From the NCBI GenBank assembly GCA_016521575.1, contig JAEKDP010000005.1, forward strand, positions 124,001 through 188,000: a DNA stretch of 64,000 bases. Reading direction: 5' to 3'. The DNA comes from Rhodobacteraceae bacterium F11138. GTDB lineage: Bacteria > Pseudomonadota > Alphaproteobacteria > Rhodobacterales > Rhodobacteraceae. A model generated the notes under the pieces. The model did not search any database. It was not told the origin of the DNA and saw nothing but the letters and a program-made list of their open reading frames with translations. Within the stretch, counting starts at the first letter, position 1, and each line of letters opens with the position of its first letter. The translations under genes and the position numbers were made by a program. Below are positions 8,224 through 17,072 of the stretch, in pieces.

Positions 8224-9521
8224 CCGCAGCCGCTGTCGCCGGCCTTTCCGTATTGGGTGTCGCGGTGCTGCTGCTGATCCGCATGCCGGTCGCAGTGGCC
8301 CTGGGCCTGGCCGGAACCGCCGGATATCTGGCCATCGCCAAACCCGCCGCCGTCCTGCATGTGCTGGGCAGCACGCTGTTGCAGGTGGGGACGGAATATA
8401 CACTTACCGTGGTGCCGCTTTTCGTGATGATGGGTGCGGTGGCCATGCGGGCGGGAATGTCGCAACGCCTGTTTGCCGCCTCCACGGCCCTGTTCGGTCG
8501 CGTGCGCGGCGCTGAAAGCATGGCAACCGTTGTGGCCTCGGGCGCATTTGGCGCGGTTGCCGGATCCTCTTTGGCAACGACGGCGACCATGACCCGGGTT
8601 GCGGGTCCCGAATTGCGTCGTCGTGGCTATCGCGACAGCATGGTCGGGGGCACTCTGGCGGCGGGCGGGACGCTTGGTATCCTGATCCCGCCGTCCGTCG
8701 CTCTTGTGCTCTACGCGCTGATCACCGGGCAATCGGTTGCCGACCTGTTCGCGGCGGGTATCCTGCCGGGTCTGGTGCTGATGGGTCTGTATGTGCTGGC
8801 GGTCCTCTGGCGGATCCGGCGTGACCCGTCTTCGGTTCCCGCCTCGGACGGAAACATTCCGCACCGCCTGTTGCAGATCGTCAAGGGCTGGGAGGTCGTT
8901 TTGCTGTTCGGCGTGACCATCGGCGGAATTTACGCCGGCTGGTTCACCCCGACCGAAGCCGCCTCGATCGGGGTGTTTCTGGCGATCATCACCGGTTTCA
9001 TGGTGGGCGATCTGACCTTCAAGGGCCTGATCACCGCGCTGGAAGAAACGGTTCTGACGACGGCGGCGCTGTTTTTCGTGGTTCTGGCGGCGACGCTGTT
9101 CGCCTATTTCATCATCCAGGCCAAACTGCCCCCGGCGCTGATCGAAATTGCCGAGGCGCTGGCGTTTCCGCCCTGGGCCGTTGTGGTCTCGATCATCGTT
9201 TTCTACCTGATTGCGGGCTGTTTCCTGGACGGTATGGGCATGATGCTGGCCACGGTGCCGGTCTTCTATCCGGTGGTGACGGCACTTGGCTATGACCCTG
9301 TGTGGTTCGGCATTCTGGTGGTCGTGGCGATCGAAGTCGGCCTGATCACCCCGCCTGTCGGCATGAATATCTTCGTCATCCGGGCGCAGATGGCCGACCT
9401 GCCGCTTGGCGCGATTTACAGGGGTGTGCTGCCCTTCATCGTGGCCCAACTGGTGCTGGTCGTGCTGCTGATGCTGCAACCGGGACTGGCGACGACCTTG
9501 CCCCGGTGGCTTGCGCAGTAG
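8220..9521 (+). CDS. TRAP transporter large permease (DctM family)
   Basis: 433 residues, a normal DctM length, with about twelve membrane helices. Typical family stretches are VPLFVMMGAVAMRAGMS, GAVAGSSLATTATMTR, GGTLGILIPPSVALVLY and the C-terminal LITPPVGMNIFVI. It forms the sodium-driven import channel of the TRAP system. The ATG at 8220 overlaps the small permease stop (ATGA); longer upstream versions of the frame run through dctQ and are not used. The acyl-CoA ligase that follows ten bases later suggests that the imported acid is activated straight away with CoA. Confidence 0.9.
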   Translation: MTAAAVAGLSVLGVAVLLLIRMPVAVALGLAGTAGYLAIAKPAAVLHVLGSTLLQVGTEYTLTVVPLFVMMGAVAMRAGMSQRLFAASTALFGRVRGAESMATVVASGAFGAVAGSSLATTATMTRVAGPELRRRGYRDSMVGGTLAAGGTLGILIPPSVALVLYALITGQSVADLFAAGILPGLVLMGLYVLAVLWRIRRDPSSVPASDGNIPHRLLQIVKGWEVVLLFGVTIGGIYAGWFTPTEAASIGVFLAIITGFMVGDLTFKGLITALEETVLTTAALFFVVLAATLFAYFIIQAKLPPALIEIAEALAFPPWAVVVSIIVFYLIAGCFLDGMGMMLATVPVFYPVVTALGYDPVWFGILVVVAIEVGLITPPVGMNIFVIRAQMADLPLGAIYRGVLPFIVAQLVLVVLLMLQPGLATTLPRWLAQ

Positions 9522-9531
9522 GGAGTACGTT

Positions 9532-11073
9532 ATGCGTTTTATCGACTATTACAACAAAGGCATGGCGCGTGGGGCCGGGGGCGTGGCGTTCATCGATGGC
9601 GGCACGCGGTATGCCTGGGACGAGGTGGACGCCATGTCCGCCCGGATCGCGGCCGGGCTGCATGCCATGGCGCCTTCGGACGAGGCGCGCATCGGGGTCT
9701 ATTCGCCAAACGACACCCGCGCCTTTGCATGTGTGCTGGGGATCCTGCGCGCCGATCTGGTCTGGGTGCCGATCAACTGGCGCAACACGGTACACGCCAA
9801 CGGCCATCTGCTGGAACTGACCGGCTGCGATATTCTTCTGTATCACAGCGATTTCGCCCGCGAAGCGCAACAGCTGGCCGAGCAACGCAACGGCGGCATG
9901 CGTCTGATCTGTCTGGACAAGGATACGCAAACCGGATCGGAATTTGCGGTCTTGGCCGAAGATCACCCCGGGCTGCCGGATTCGTTCGAGGACGAAGATC
10001 GTCTGGTTGCCTTGTTCCCGACCGGCGGCACGACCGGGTTGTCCAAGGCCGCGCGCTGGACGCACCGCACCCTGGGCGCGACCTGCGATGCCTTCTGGCA
10101 ATGTCTTGCCACGGATGAACCGATCGTGCATCTGGTCGCCGGTCCGATGACCCATGCGGCAGGGCTGCTGGCGCTGAACATGATGCCGGCGGCACCGACC
10201 CACATCATTCTGAAAACCCCTGATCCGCTGTCGATCCTGCAGGCGATTGACCAACACAGGGTCACGCATCTGTATCTGCCGCCGACGCTGCTGTATGCGC
10301 TGCTCTCACATCCAAGGGTCGGCGAATTCGATTATTCCTCGTTGCGCGCGATGGTGCTTGCGGCCGCGCCGGTGGCACCGGAAAAGCTGCGCGAGGCGCG
10401 TTCGGTCTTTGGTCCGGTGATCTGCCAAAGCTATGGTCAGGCCGAGGCGCCGATGTTCCTGACCTTTCTGCCGGCCAGGGATCTGGCACAGGCGGGGGAC
10501 AACAGCCCGATCTTTGCGTCTTGCGGGCGCGAGACACTGCAGGCGCGTCTGGCGATCATGGATGACGACGGTGCAGTGTTGCCGGACAACACCCGGGGCG
10601 AGATCGTGGCCAGGGGGCCTTTGGTATTCCCGGGCTATCACGCCAATCCAGAAGGCACGAAAAAGGCGTTTTCCAACGGCTGGCTGCGGACCGGGGATGT
10701 CGGGTATCGCGACCCGGATGGCTATTACTATATCGTCGATCGCAAGAAGGACATGGTCGTGACCGGCGGCTTCAACGTCTACACCGCCGAAGTCGAACAG
10801 GCGGTTCTGGCGCATCCCGATGTGCGCGATTGCGCGGTCTTCGGCGTGCCGGACGAAAAATGGGGCGAAGCTGTCAAGGCGGTGGTCGAACTGAAACCCG
10901 GCGCGTCCTTCGATCCCGAAAGCATCGCCGCCAAGGTCAAGGATCTGCTCGGCGCGGTGCAGACGCCCAAATCCGTCGATGTCTGGCCCGAATTGCCGCG
11001 CAGCGGCAACGGCAAGATCCTCAAACGCGAGATCCGCGACAGATTCTGGCAGCAGCAGGATCGGCAGGTTTGA
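9532..11073 (+). CDS. AMP-forming acyl-CoA ligase
   Basis: 513 residues of the ANL superfamily. Core motifs appear in order: the nucleotide loop PTGGTTGLSKAARWTH near 165, YGQAEAP near 305, GWLRTGDVGYRDPDGYYY near 380, the hinge DRKKDMVVTGGFNVY and the late catalytic Lys in LPRSGNGKILKRE near 500. It turns a carboxylic acid into its CoA thioester with ATP. GGGAG at 9521-9525 precedes the ATG at 9532; a longer in-frame start at 9511 has none. The thiolase that follows suggests the CoA ester is later cleaved next to a beta-keto group. Confidence 0.9.
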   Translation: MRFIDYYNKGMARGAGGVAFIDGGTRYAWDEVDAMSARIAAGLHAMAPSDEARIGVYSPNDTRAFACVLGILRADLVWVPINWRNTVHANGHLLELTGCDILLYHSDFAREAQQLAEQRNGGMRLICLDKDTQTGSEFAVLAEDHPGLPDSFEDEDRLVALFPTGGTTGLSKAARWTHRTLGATCDAFWQCLATDEPIVHLVAGPMTHAAGLLALNMMPAAPTHIILKTPDPLSILQAIDQHRVTHLYLPPTLLYALLSHPRVGEFDYSSLRAMVLAAAPVAPEKLREARSVFGPVICQSYGQAEAPMFLTFLPARDLAQAGDNSPIFASCGRETLQARLAIMDDDGAVLPDNTRGEIVARGPLVFPGYHANPEGTKKAFSNGWLRTGDVGYRDPDGYYYIVDRKKDMVVTGGFNVYTAEVEQAVLAHPDVRDCAVFGVPDEKWGEAVKAVVELKPGASFDPESIAAKVKDLLGAVQTPKSVDVWPELPRSGNGKILKREIRDRFWQQQDRQV

Positions 11074-11087
11074 AGCAAGGAAAATAC

Positions 11088-12344
11088 ATGAGCAACAACG
11101 TCTACATCATCGGTGCCTTTACAACGCCGTTTTCGAAATGGGCTGATCGCAGCTTCAAGGACCTGACGCGTCAGGCCTATATGGGTGTGCTCGCCGATGC
11201 CGGTCTGGAGAACGGAGAACGGATCGAAGGCGCATGGTTCGGCAATTGCCTGATGTCGCATTTCGGTCAGGCGATGATCGGCGGCAATGTCAGCTTTATA
11301 CCGCTGGTGCGCGAGGGGCTGTTTCCCGATCGAGCCCCGATCATCAATGTAGAAGCGGGCTGTTCCACCGGCACGCTGGCGTTGCATGGTGCCGCAACGG
11401 CGATCCGGGCGGGGGATGCCGACCTGACCGTCGCGCTTGGGGTGGAAAAGCTGGTCGACCCGAAAAACCAGTCCGGGGTGTTTCGCAAGTTCTCGCAAGG
11501 TCTGGATTGTCTTGATCCGCAGGATTGGCAAGAGGAATACAAACGCGCGGGCGAACAGCTGGGAATGCCGTTCGAACCGGGTCCGGATCGCACGGTGCCG
11601 ATGGATACCTATGCGATGCAGGCACGATACCACATGTCGCGTTTTGGCACGACACAGGAACAGATCGCGGCAGGCGCGGCCAAGAACCACAACAACGGCG
11701 CGTTGAATCCGAATGCGCACTATCGGTTCGAAATGACGCCCGAGCAGGTGCTGAATGATCGCATGATCGTCGATCCGCTGACCCGCTCGATGTGCGCGCC
11801 GATGACGGATGGTGCGGCCGCCACGCTGGTCTGTTCCGAAGGTTTCTATCAGACCTTGCCGCAAGAACAGAAGGACAGGGCGATCCGGCTGCGTGCAATC
11901 GGCCTGGCCGGCGGCAAATACCGCAGCCTGGAAGATCCCAGCCTGACCGCGACCGCGGCACGGCGCGCCTATGACCGCGCCGGCATCAGCGCCCGCGACA
12001 TCGATCTGGCCGAAGTGCATGACGCGACCTCGTTCTGCGAAGTCTATCAGGTTGAAATGATGGGATTCTGCCAGCCGGGCGAGGGGGGCGAGTTTGTCGG
12101 GACAGGGGAAACGGCGCTGACCGGAAGCCTGCCGGTGAACACGTCCGGCGGGTTGGTTTCCAAGGGGCATCCGATCGGGGCAACCGGCCTGTCGATGTGT
12201 GCCGAACTGGTGAGCCAACTGCGCGGCGAAGCCGGTGCGCGTCAGGTCCACGACGCGGCGCTGGCTTTGCAGGAGAATGGCGGCGGGATCATCGGTTTCG
12301 ATGAGGCCCTGGCCGCCGTGGCGATCTACGAACGTATCAGGTGA
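11088..12344 (+). CDS. Thiolase-family (SCP2-type) acyl-CoA acyltransferase
   Basis: 418 residues of the single-domain SCP2-thiolase group. The acylated Cys lies in NVEAGCSTGTLAL (about residue 90), the second motif is LAEVHDATSFCE (about 306) and the third is VNTSGGLVSKGHPIGATG (about 345), with the His-Pro-Ile-Gly of active thiolases. The full set of catalytic residues argues for a working enzyme, unlike the Ltp2-type relatives that lack the Cys. It would split or join beta-keto acyl-CoA esters made by the neighbouring ligase. It starts at the ATG after aagcaaggaa, 14 bases after the ligase stop. Confidence 0.85.
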   Translation: MSNNVYIIGAFTTPFSKWADRSFKDLTRQAYMGVLADAGLENGERIEGAWFGNCLMSHFGQAMIGGNVSFIPLVREGLFPDRAPIINVEAGCSTGTLALHGAATAIRAGDADLTVALGVEKLVDPKNQSGVFRKFSQGLDCLDPQDWQEEYKRAGEQLGMPFEPGPDRTVPMDTYAMQARYHMSRFGTTQEQIAAGAAKNHNNGALNPNAHYRFEMTPEQVLNDRMIVDPLTRSMCAPMTDGAAATLVCSEGFYQTLPQEQKDRAIRLRAIGLAGGKYRSLEDPSLTATAARRAYDRAGISARDIDLAEVHDATSFCEVYQVEMMGFCQPGEGGEFVGTGETALTGSLPVNTSGGLVSKGHPIGATGLSMCAELVSQLRGEAGARQVHDAALALQENGGGIIGFDEALAAVAIYERIR

Positions 12345-12354
12345 GGAGGGACAA

Positions 12355-12999
12355 ATGACGGCAACCGACTTTCTAGAGGCGCTGCGCTGGCGCTATGCAA
12401 CCAAACAATTCGACGCGACCAGGGCTGTTCCCGAGAACGTGCTGGCGCAGATCGTCGAGGCGACGCGCCTGTCGCCGTCTTCGGTCAATCTGCAGCCTTA
12501 CAAGCTGATCCTGCTGACCGAGCGCGCGCAGATGGATGCGCTGATCCCGGCAACCTGGCTGCCCAACCGGCCCAAGCTGGAAACCTGCGGCGCGCTTGGG
12601 GTGCTGACGGTTCCGACCGATCTTGGCGATCATACGGTCGAGAACTTTCTGGATCAGGTGGCCGCCGACAAGGGCATTCCGCGTGAAAGTCTGGCCGAGG
12701 TCGAAGCCAAGGCCAAGGGATTTCTGATGGGAATGTCCCCCGAAGCGCGCATCGAATGGGCGCGGCGTCAGGCATTTCTGGCCCTTGGCACCTTGTTGTC
12801 GGCCTGTGCCGCCGCCCGCATCGACAGCTGCCCGATGGAAGGTTTCGTGCCCGAAGATTACGACCGTGTACTTGGCCTGTCCGAACAGCGCCTGACCACC
12901 GCGGTTCTGGTCGCGCTTGGCTATCGCGACGCAAGCGACCCGGCCGCTGCGATGCCGAAGTACCGCCGTTCGATATCTGCCTCGGCAAATGGCAACTGA
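12355..12999 (+). CDS. Nitroreductase-family flavoprotein
   Basis: 214 residues. The N-terminal FMN-binding signature RYATKQFD (about 12-19) and LSPSSVNLQPYKLILL (about 41-56) are typical of NfsB/NfnB-like proteins, and the C-terminal stretch SCPMEGFVPEDYD ... ALGYRD closes the fold. Despite the name, family members reduce quinones, enones and other electrophiles as well as nitro groups with NAD(P)H. GAGGAGGGAC lies directly before the ATG. In this operon it may reduce a quinone or unsaturated ring product; the true substrate is unknown. It overlaps the next gene by 11 bases. Confidence 0.85.
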   Translation: MTATDFLEALRWRYATKQFDATRAVPENVLAQIVEATRLSPSSVNLQPYKLILLTERAQMDALIPATWLPNRPKLETCGALGVLTVPTDLGDHTVENFLDQVAADKGIPRESLAEVEAKAKGFLMGMSPEARIEWARRQAFLALGTLLSACAAARIDSCPMEGFVPEDYDRVLGLSEQRLTTAVLVALGYRDASDPAAAMPKYRRSISASANGN

Positions 13000-15394
13000 A
13001 GACCCGTACAAGGAAATCGCCGTGGCCCGATCTGAACTCAAAACCGTAGAGCAACGCCTGCTTTGGTTGTCCCATTGGATGATCCATCATGCCAACCACA
13101 ACCGCCCCAAGGTGGACGGGATCAAGGTCGGCGGGCATCAGGCCTCTTCTGCGTCGATGGTGTCCATCATGACCGCGCTGTATTTTTCGGCGCTCCGTCC
13201 GGAAGACCGGGTAGCGGTCAAACCCCATGCCTCGCCGGTGTTTCACGCCATGCAATACCTGATGGGCAACCAGACCCGCGAAAAAATGGAAAACTTTCGC
13301 GGCTATGGCGGGGTTCAATCCTATCCCAGCCGGACCAAGGACATCGACGATGTCGATTTCTCGACCGGCTCGGTTGGTTTGGGGGTGGCGATCACGTCAT
13401 TTGCCTCGATGGTGCAGGATTATGTGACCGCGAAATCCTGGGGCAAGGATGTGGTTTCGGGCCGGATGATTGCCCTGATGGGCGATGCCGAACTGGACGA
13501 AGGCAACATCTATGAATGCCTGCAAGAGGGTTGGAAACACGACCTGCGCAACACCTGGTGGATCATCGACTATAACCGTCAGTCGCTGGACGGCATGGTC
13601 AGCGAAGGTCTTTGGCACCGGATCGAACAGATCTTCGGCGCCTTTGGCTGGGATGTGGTCCGGGTCAAGTACGGACAGATGCAACAGGCCGCCTTTGCCG
13701 AACCGGGCGGTCAGCGGCTGCGCGCATGGATCGACGCCTGCCCGAATGATCTGTATTCGGCGCTGACCTTTCAGGGCGGGGCGGTGTGGCGCGAACACCT
13801 GATGAACGATCTGGGCGATCAGGGCGAGGTGAGCGCGCTGATCGATGGCCGCAGCGACGAAGAACTGGCCGAACTGATGGAAAATCTCGGCGGCAATTGT
13901 GTGGATACCATGGCCCGGGCCTTTGCAGCGGTCGACCATGACCGCCCAACCTGTTTTCTGGCCTATACGGTCAAAGGCTGGGGCACGCCGATTGCCGGGC
14001 ACAAGGACAACCATGGCGGGCTGATGACCAAGGCGCAGATGGCTGACTGGCAGACACATATGGGTGTGCCCCAGGGGCAGGAATGGGACCCGATGGCAAC
14101 GGTCGCAGACCCCGGGGCGCTGTCGGCGTTCCTGGCCAAAGTGCCGTTCTTCGCCGCCGGACCGCGCCGATATGACGACCGCCGCTTTGATGTACCCGGG
14201 ATCGAAACCCCGGTCGGCGACAGGATTGCAACCCAGATGGCCTTTGGCAAGATCCTGGACGATCTGGCCAAGGGCGGATCCGAGTTGAGCGAACGGATCG
14301 TGACCACCTCGCCGGATGTGACCGGCACCACGGGCCTGGGTGCCTGGGTCAACCGGCGCGGGCTGTTTGCCCGCCGTGCACAAGCCGATACCTTCCGCGA
14401 TCACAAGATCCCCTCGACCGCGAAATGGGCTTTTTCGCCTGAAGGGCAGCATATGGAACTGGGCATTGCCGAGATGAACCTGTTCCTGATGCTGGGGGCG
14501 GCGGGCCTGTCGCATTCGTTGTTTGGCAAGCGGCTGTTTCCCATTGGCACGGTCTATGATCCCTTTGTCTGCCGGGGCCTTGATGCCTTGAACTATGCGT
14601 CCTATCAGGATGCCCGTTTCATGATCGCGGGCACGCCGTCGGGGATGACCCTGGCACCGGAAGGCGGCGCGCATCAATCCGTCGGGACGCCCCTGATCGG
14701 GATGAGCCAGGACGGGCTGGCGGCCTTTGAACCGGCCTTTGCCGATGAACTGGCGGTCATCTTCGAATGGGCCTGTGACTATCTGCAGCGCGACGGTTCG
14801 GGTGATCCGGATGAACGCACCTGGCTGCGCGACGAGGTGGACGGTTCAGTCTATCTGCGCCTCAGCACCAACCCGATCGAGCAGCCGGGCAAACGGCATG
14901 ACGATGCGTTCCGACAGGGCGCGGTGGATGGGGCTTATTGGCTGCGCCCGCCCGGCCCGAACTGCGAGGTGGTGATCGCCTATCAGGGTGTCGTCGCCCC
15001 CGAAGCGATCCATGCCGCCGGCATCATCGGCGAGGGGCGGCGGGATGTCGGCGTGCTGGCCGTGACATCGGCCGACCGTCTGAATGCGGGCTGGACCGCA
15101 GCGCAACGGGCCCGGTCCCGTGGTCAGCACACGGCCCAAAGCCACATCGAAAGACTATTGGCGGAGGTGCCGCGCAATGCGGTGATGGTGACCGTGATCG
15201 ACGGCCATCCGGCGACGCTGGCCTGGCTGGGTGGGGTACATGGCCACCGTACCGTGCCCCTGGGCGTCGAACACTTTGGCCAGACGGGCACGATTGGCGA
15301 TCTGTACCGCCACTTTGGCATCGACTGCGCCGGGATCGTGGAAAAGGTCGATCAACTCATGGCGGGCCGCCCGCTGCCGATGGCCACGGTCTGA
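12989..15394 (+). CDS. Homodimeric pyruvate dehydrogenase E1-like / transketolase-like TPP enzyme
   Basis: 801 residues, shorter than E. coli AceE (about 887) but of the same single-chain architecture: TPP-binding domain, pyrimidine domain, C-terminal transketolase-type domain. The TPP/Mg motif begins at GDAELDEGN (about 164) and ends in WWIIDYNRQSLD (about 190). HMELGIAEMNLF near 487 is the pyrimidine-domain Glu region, and EGGAHQS near 555 is also conserved in AceE. Related enzymes such as MdeB decarboxylate 2-oxoacids. No E2 or E3 gene is present nearby, so it may borrow them or work without them. It is the last gene of the operon; a likely terminator lies at 15420. Confidence 0.8.
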   Translation: MATEDPYKEIAVARSELKTVEQRLLWLSHWMIHHANHNRPKVDGIKVGGHQASSASMVSIMTALYFSALRPEDRVAVKPHASPVFHAMQYLMGNQTREKMENFRGYGGVQSYPSRTKDIDDVDFSTGSVGLGVAITSFASMVQDYVTAKSWGKDVVSGRMIALMGDAELDEGNIYECLQEGWKHDLRNTWWIIDYNRQSLDGMVSEGLWHRIEQIFGAFGWDVVRVKYGQMQQAAFAEPGGQRLRAWIDACPNDLYSALTFQGGAVWREHLMNDLGDQGEVSALIDGRSDEELAELMENLGGNCVDTMARAFAAVDHDRPTCFLAYTVKGWGTPIAGHKDNHGGLMTKAQMADWQTHMGVPQGQEWDPMATVADPGALSAFLAKVPFFAAGPRRYDDRRFDVPGIETPVGDRIATQMAFGKILDDLAKGGSELSERIVTTSPDVTGTTGLGAWVNRRGLFARRAQADTFRDHKIPSTAKWAFSPEGQHMELGIAEMNLFLMLGAAGLSHSLFGKRLFPIGTVYDPFVCRGLDALNYASYQDARFMIAGTPSGMTLAPEGGAHQSVGTPLIGMSQDGLAAFEPAFADELAVIFEWACDYLQRDGSGDPDERTWLRDEVDGSVYLRLSTNPIEQPGKRHDDAFRQGAVDGAYWLRPPGPNCEVVIAYQGVVAPEAIHAAGIIGEGRRDVGVLAVTSADRLNAGWTAAQRARSRGQHTAQSHIERLLAEVPRNAVMVTVIDGHPATLAWLGGVHGHRTVPLGVEHFGQTGTIGDLYRHFGIDCAGIVEKVDQLMAGRPLPMATV

Positions 15395-15419
15395 ACACCC
15401 CGGCAGCCAGCACGGCCCG

Positions 15420-15461
15420 AGTCCCGGTCGCAAACCTCTGGCCGGGACTTGCGGGTTTTGG
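15420..15461 (+). terminator. Possible terminator of the catabolic operon
   Basis: Inverted repeat AGTCCCGG (15420-15427) and CCGGGACT (15442-15449) with a 14-base loop, followed after a few bases by gggtttt. It lies 25 bases after the E1-like stop and before a convergent gene. The T-run is short and displaced, so this is a moderate call. Confidence 0.45.
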
Positions 15462-15577
15462 GCGTGACATAAACCACCGTGGACCGCGCGCATATCGCGC
15501 CCCGTGCGAGGTCCCGCTTGAACAGCGGGCCCTTCCGGCGAACTGCGACACAGCCACAAGACTCCAGCCGCCCGGAA

Positions 15578-16555
15578 TTATTGACGAAGAACCGCGCTGA
15601 TTTGATCCGCGATTTCGTCATGGATACGCGCGCGCTTGGTGGGCCCGGTGCCGCACAGGGCCGCATCGCCGCCGTCTTCCGCAAGAATGTACTTGCCATT
15701 CTCGGTGCAGACGGGGAACGCGTCAAAGCGGGTTGCCCCTTCGATCACCGCAAGCGGCAGATTGTTGTCATCAAGCAGATCGCGGTCCTGTGCACCGAGT
15801 TCGAGCAGCCGAATATCAGCGTCCACTGCGTCCAGGCGCGGGACAAGGAGGATTTCGGCATATTCCGGGTCGATGGCAATGGCGGTGCCGATCCGGGGAT
15901 CGCGATGCGCGTGTTTCAATGCCTTGGCGTCGACCGAGGTCAAGGATACACCCTGTGCCGCGTACCAGCCGCAGTCCGGGCCGCTTTTGACGGTCCGGCA
16001 TGAATTCGCGAAGGCGTCGGCGTCAAACGCCACGCCCGCCAGGGCCAGGGCCGCAGTGCCGCCAAGCGCATGTCCCGCCACCGCAATCCGGGCCGGATCG
16101 ACAATTGCGGACCAGTCCGGATCCTGCAGAATCCGGTCAAGCGCATGCGACACATCCTGCGGCCGCCGCCAGATTTCGTCCACGGCTTCTATTGCGCTGT
16201 TGGGGCGCGGGCCGTTCACTTCGACCACGACAAAGCCCGCTTGCGCAAGCCGGCCACTCAGCCAGGCACCGGACTCTGCCGCAGATCGCAATCCGCCGTG
16301 CGAAAGCAGGATCAACGGAAACGGGCCGGGCGCGGCCGCGGCATCCCGATACGCCGGTTGTCCGATGAATACGGCGTTTCCGCCGACGTTTTCCAGCGAC
16401 CCGCCTTCCTGCGCAGGATACCAGACCGACAGCGAAAGCGGGCGCGGATCGTCCCCGCCATGCGTGGCAAGCGTTTGCACCCCGACACGCACCTCCGCGA
16501 TGCCGGCTGTGGCACAAAGGCAGACCACCAGAAGAGACGAAATGGATTTCAGCAT
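15578..16555 (-). CDS. Secreted alpha/beta-hydrolase (PAF-acetylhydrolase/dienelactone hydrolase-like), nucleophile replaced
   Basis: 325 residues with an N-terminal signal peptide (about 1-20, MLKSISSLLVVCLCATAGIA). The fold resembles the predicted dienelactone hydrolases related to PAF acetylhydrolase: LSVWYPAQEGG near 43, PLILLSHGGLRSAAESG near 80, and the elbow AGHALGGTAAL near 165. In active members the elbow is GHSxGG; here the nucleophile Ser is Ala (codon GCG, one base from TCG). A C-terminal His (RIHDEI) and acid candidates are present. It is either a pseudoenzyme or uses another residue. It points towards the catabolic operon on the opposite strand and is not part of it. Confidence 0.7.
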   Translation of the reverse strand: MLKSISSLLVVCLCATAGIAEVRVGVQTLATHGGDDPRPLSLSVWYPAQEGGSLENVGGNAVFIGQPAYRDAAAAPGPFPLILLSHGGLRSAAESGAWLSGRLAQAGFVVVEVNGPRPNSAIEAVDEIWRRPQDVSHALDRILQDPDWSAIVDPARIAVAGHALGGTAALALAGVAFDADAFANSCRTVKSGPDCGWYAAQGVSLTSVDAKALKHAHRDPRIGTAIAIDPEYAEILLVPRLDAVDADIRLLELGAQDRDLLDDNNLPLAVIEGATRFDAFPVCTENGKYILAEDGGDAALCGTGPTKRARIHDEIADQISAVLRQ

Positions 16556-16593
16556 GGGGTATTCCTGTTCGGCAAATGATCAGCCAGACGCAT

Positions 16594-17004
16594 CTATCCT
16601 GAGCGCCGGGTGGCAGTTCGGGCAGCAAAGTCCATCAGGTGTCTGAACTTGGGACAGTCCATGTGGCTGTCCGCAGGGCAATCCGCGACATGACGCATGG
16701 CGTCGCGCAGGCGTCTGAGACCTCGGATCTGTTCGTCAAGCGCATCGGCGCGCTGGTGCAATTCGGTGCGTGGCAGTTTGGGCGTGCCGTCCCTGGCGAA
16801 CATGCCCTTGATGTCCTGCAGCGAAAACCCCGCCATCTTGCCCAGCGAAATCAGCGCGAGCTGAGTCACCGCTTGCGCATCGAACTGCCGCCGCAACCCG
16901 TGTCGTCCGGCCGACCGGATCAGGCCGATCTCTTCATAGTAGCGCAGCGTAGACGGAGAAACACCACTCTGTTGCGACAGAACCCCGATATCGAGCAGTT
17001 TCAC
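16594..17004 (-). CDS. MerR-family transcriptional regulator
   Basis: 136 residues from a GTG start (VKLLDIGVLSQQSGV). The MerR signature LLDIGVLSQQSGVSPSTLRYYEE and the wing IGLIRSAGRHGLRRQF occupy the first 45 residues, followed by the long dimerisation helix. The C-terminus holds only two Cys (CPADSHMDC), not the CX2CXCX5C cluster motif of SoxR. It is divergent from the MFS exporter at 17073, with an 18-base inverted repeat between them. MerR activators twist an over-long promoter spacer, as expected here. The effector is unknown, perhaps an exported drug or electrophile. Confidence 0.85.
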   Translation of the reverse strand: MKLLDIGVLSQQSGVSPSTLRYYEEIGLIRSAGRHGLRRQFDAQAVTQLALISLGKMAGFSLQDIKGMFARDGTPKLPRTELHQRADALDEQIRGLRRLRDAMRHVADCPADSHMDCPKFRHLMDFAARTATRRSG

Positions 17005-17006
17005 GA

Positions 17007-17037
17007 TTGACCTCAAGTTCACTTGAGGTGGCAGGGT
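17007..17037 (+). promoter_or_regulatory. SoxR-type MerR box in a 19-base-spacer promoter
   Basis: CCTCAAGTTCACTTGAGG (17011-17028) is a perfect 8+2+8 inverted repeat, almost identical to the SoxR box. A -35 TTGACC at 17007-17012 and a weak -10 (CAGGGT, 17032-17037) are 19 bases apart, the over-long spacing that MerR-family activators act on. It faces the MFS gene and also lies at the start of the MerR gene, so it can serve both. Confidence 0.75.
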
Positions 17038-17072
17038 AGCCGCCACCGATCGTCAACGCAAGAGAACCTTTC

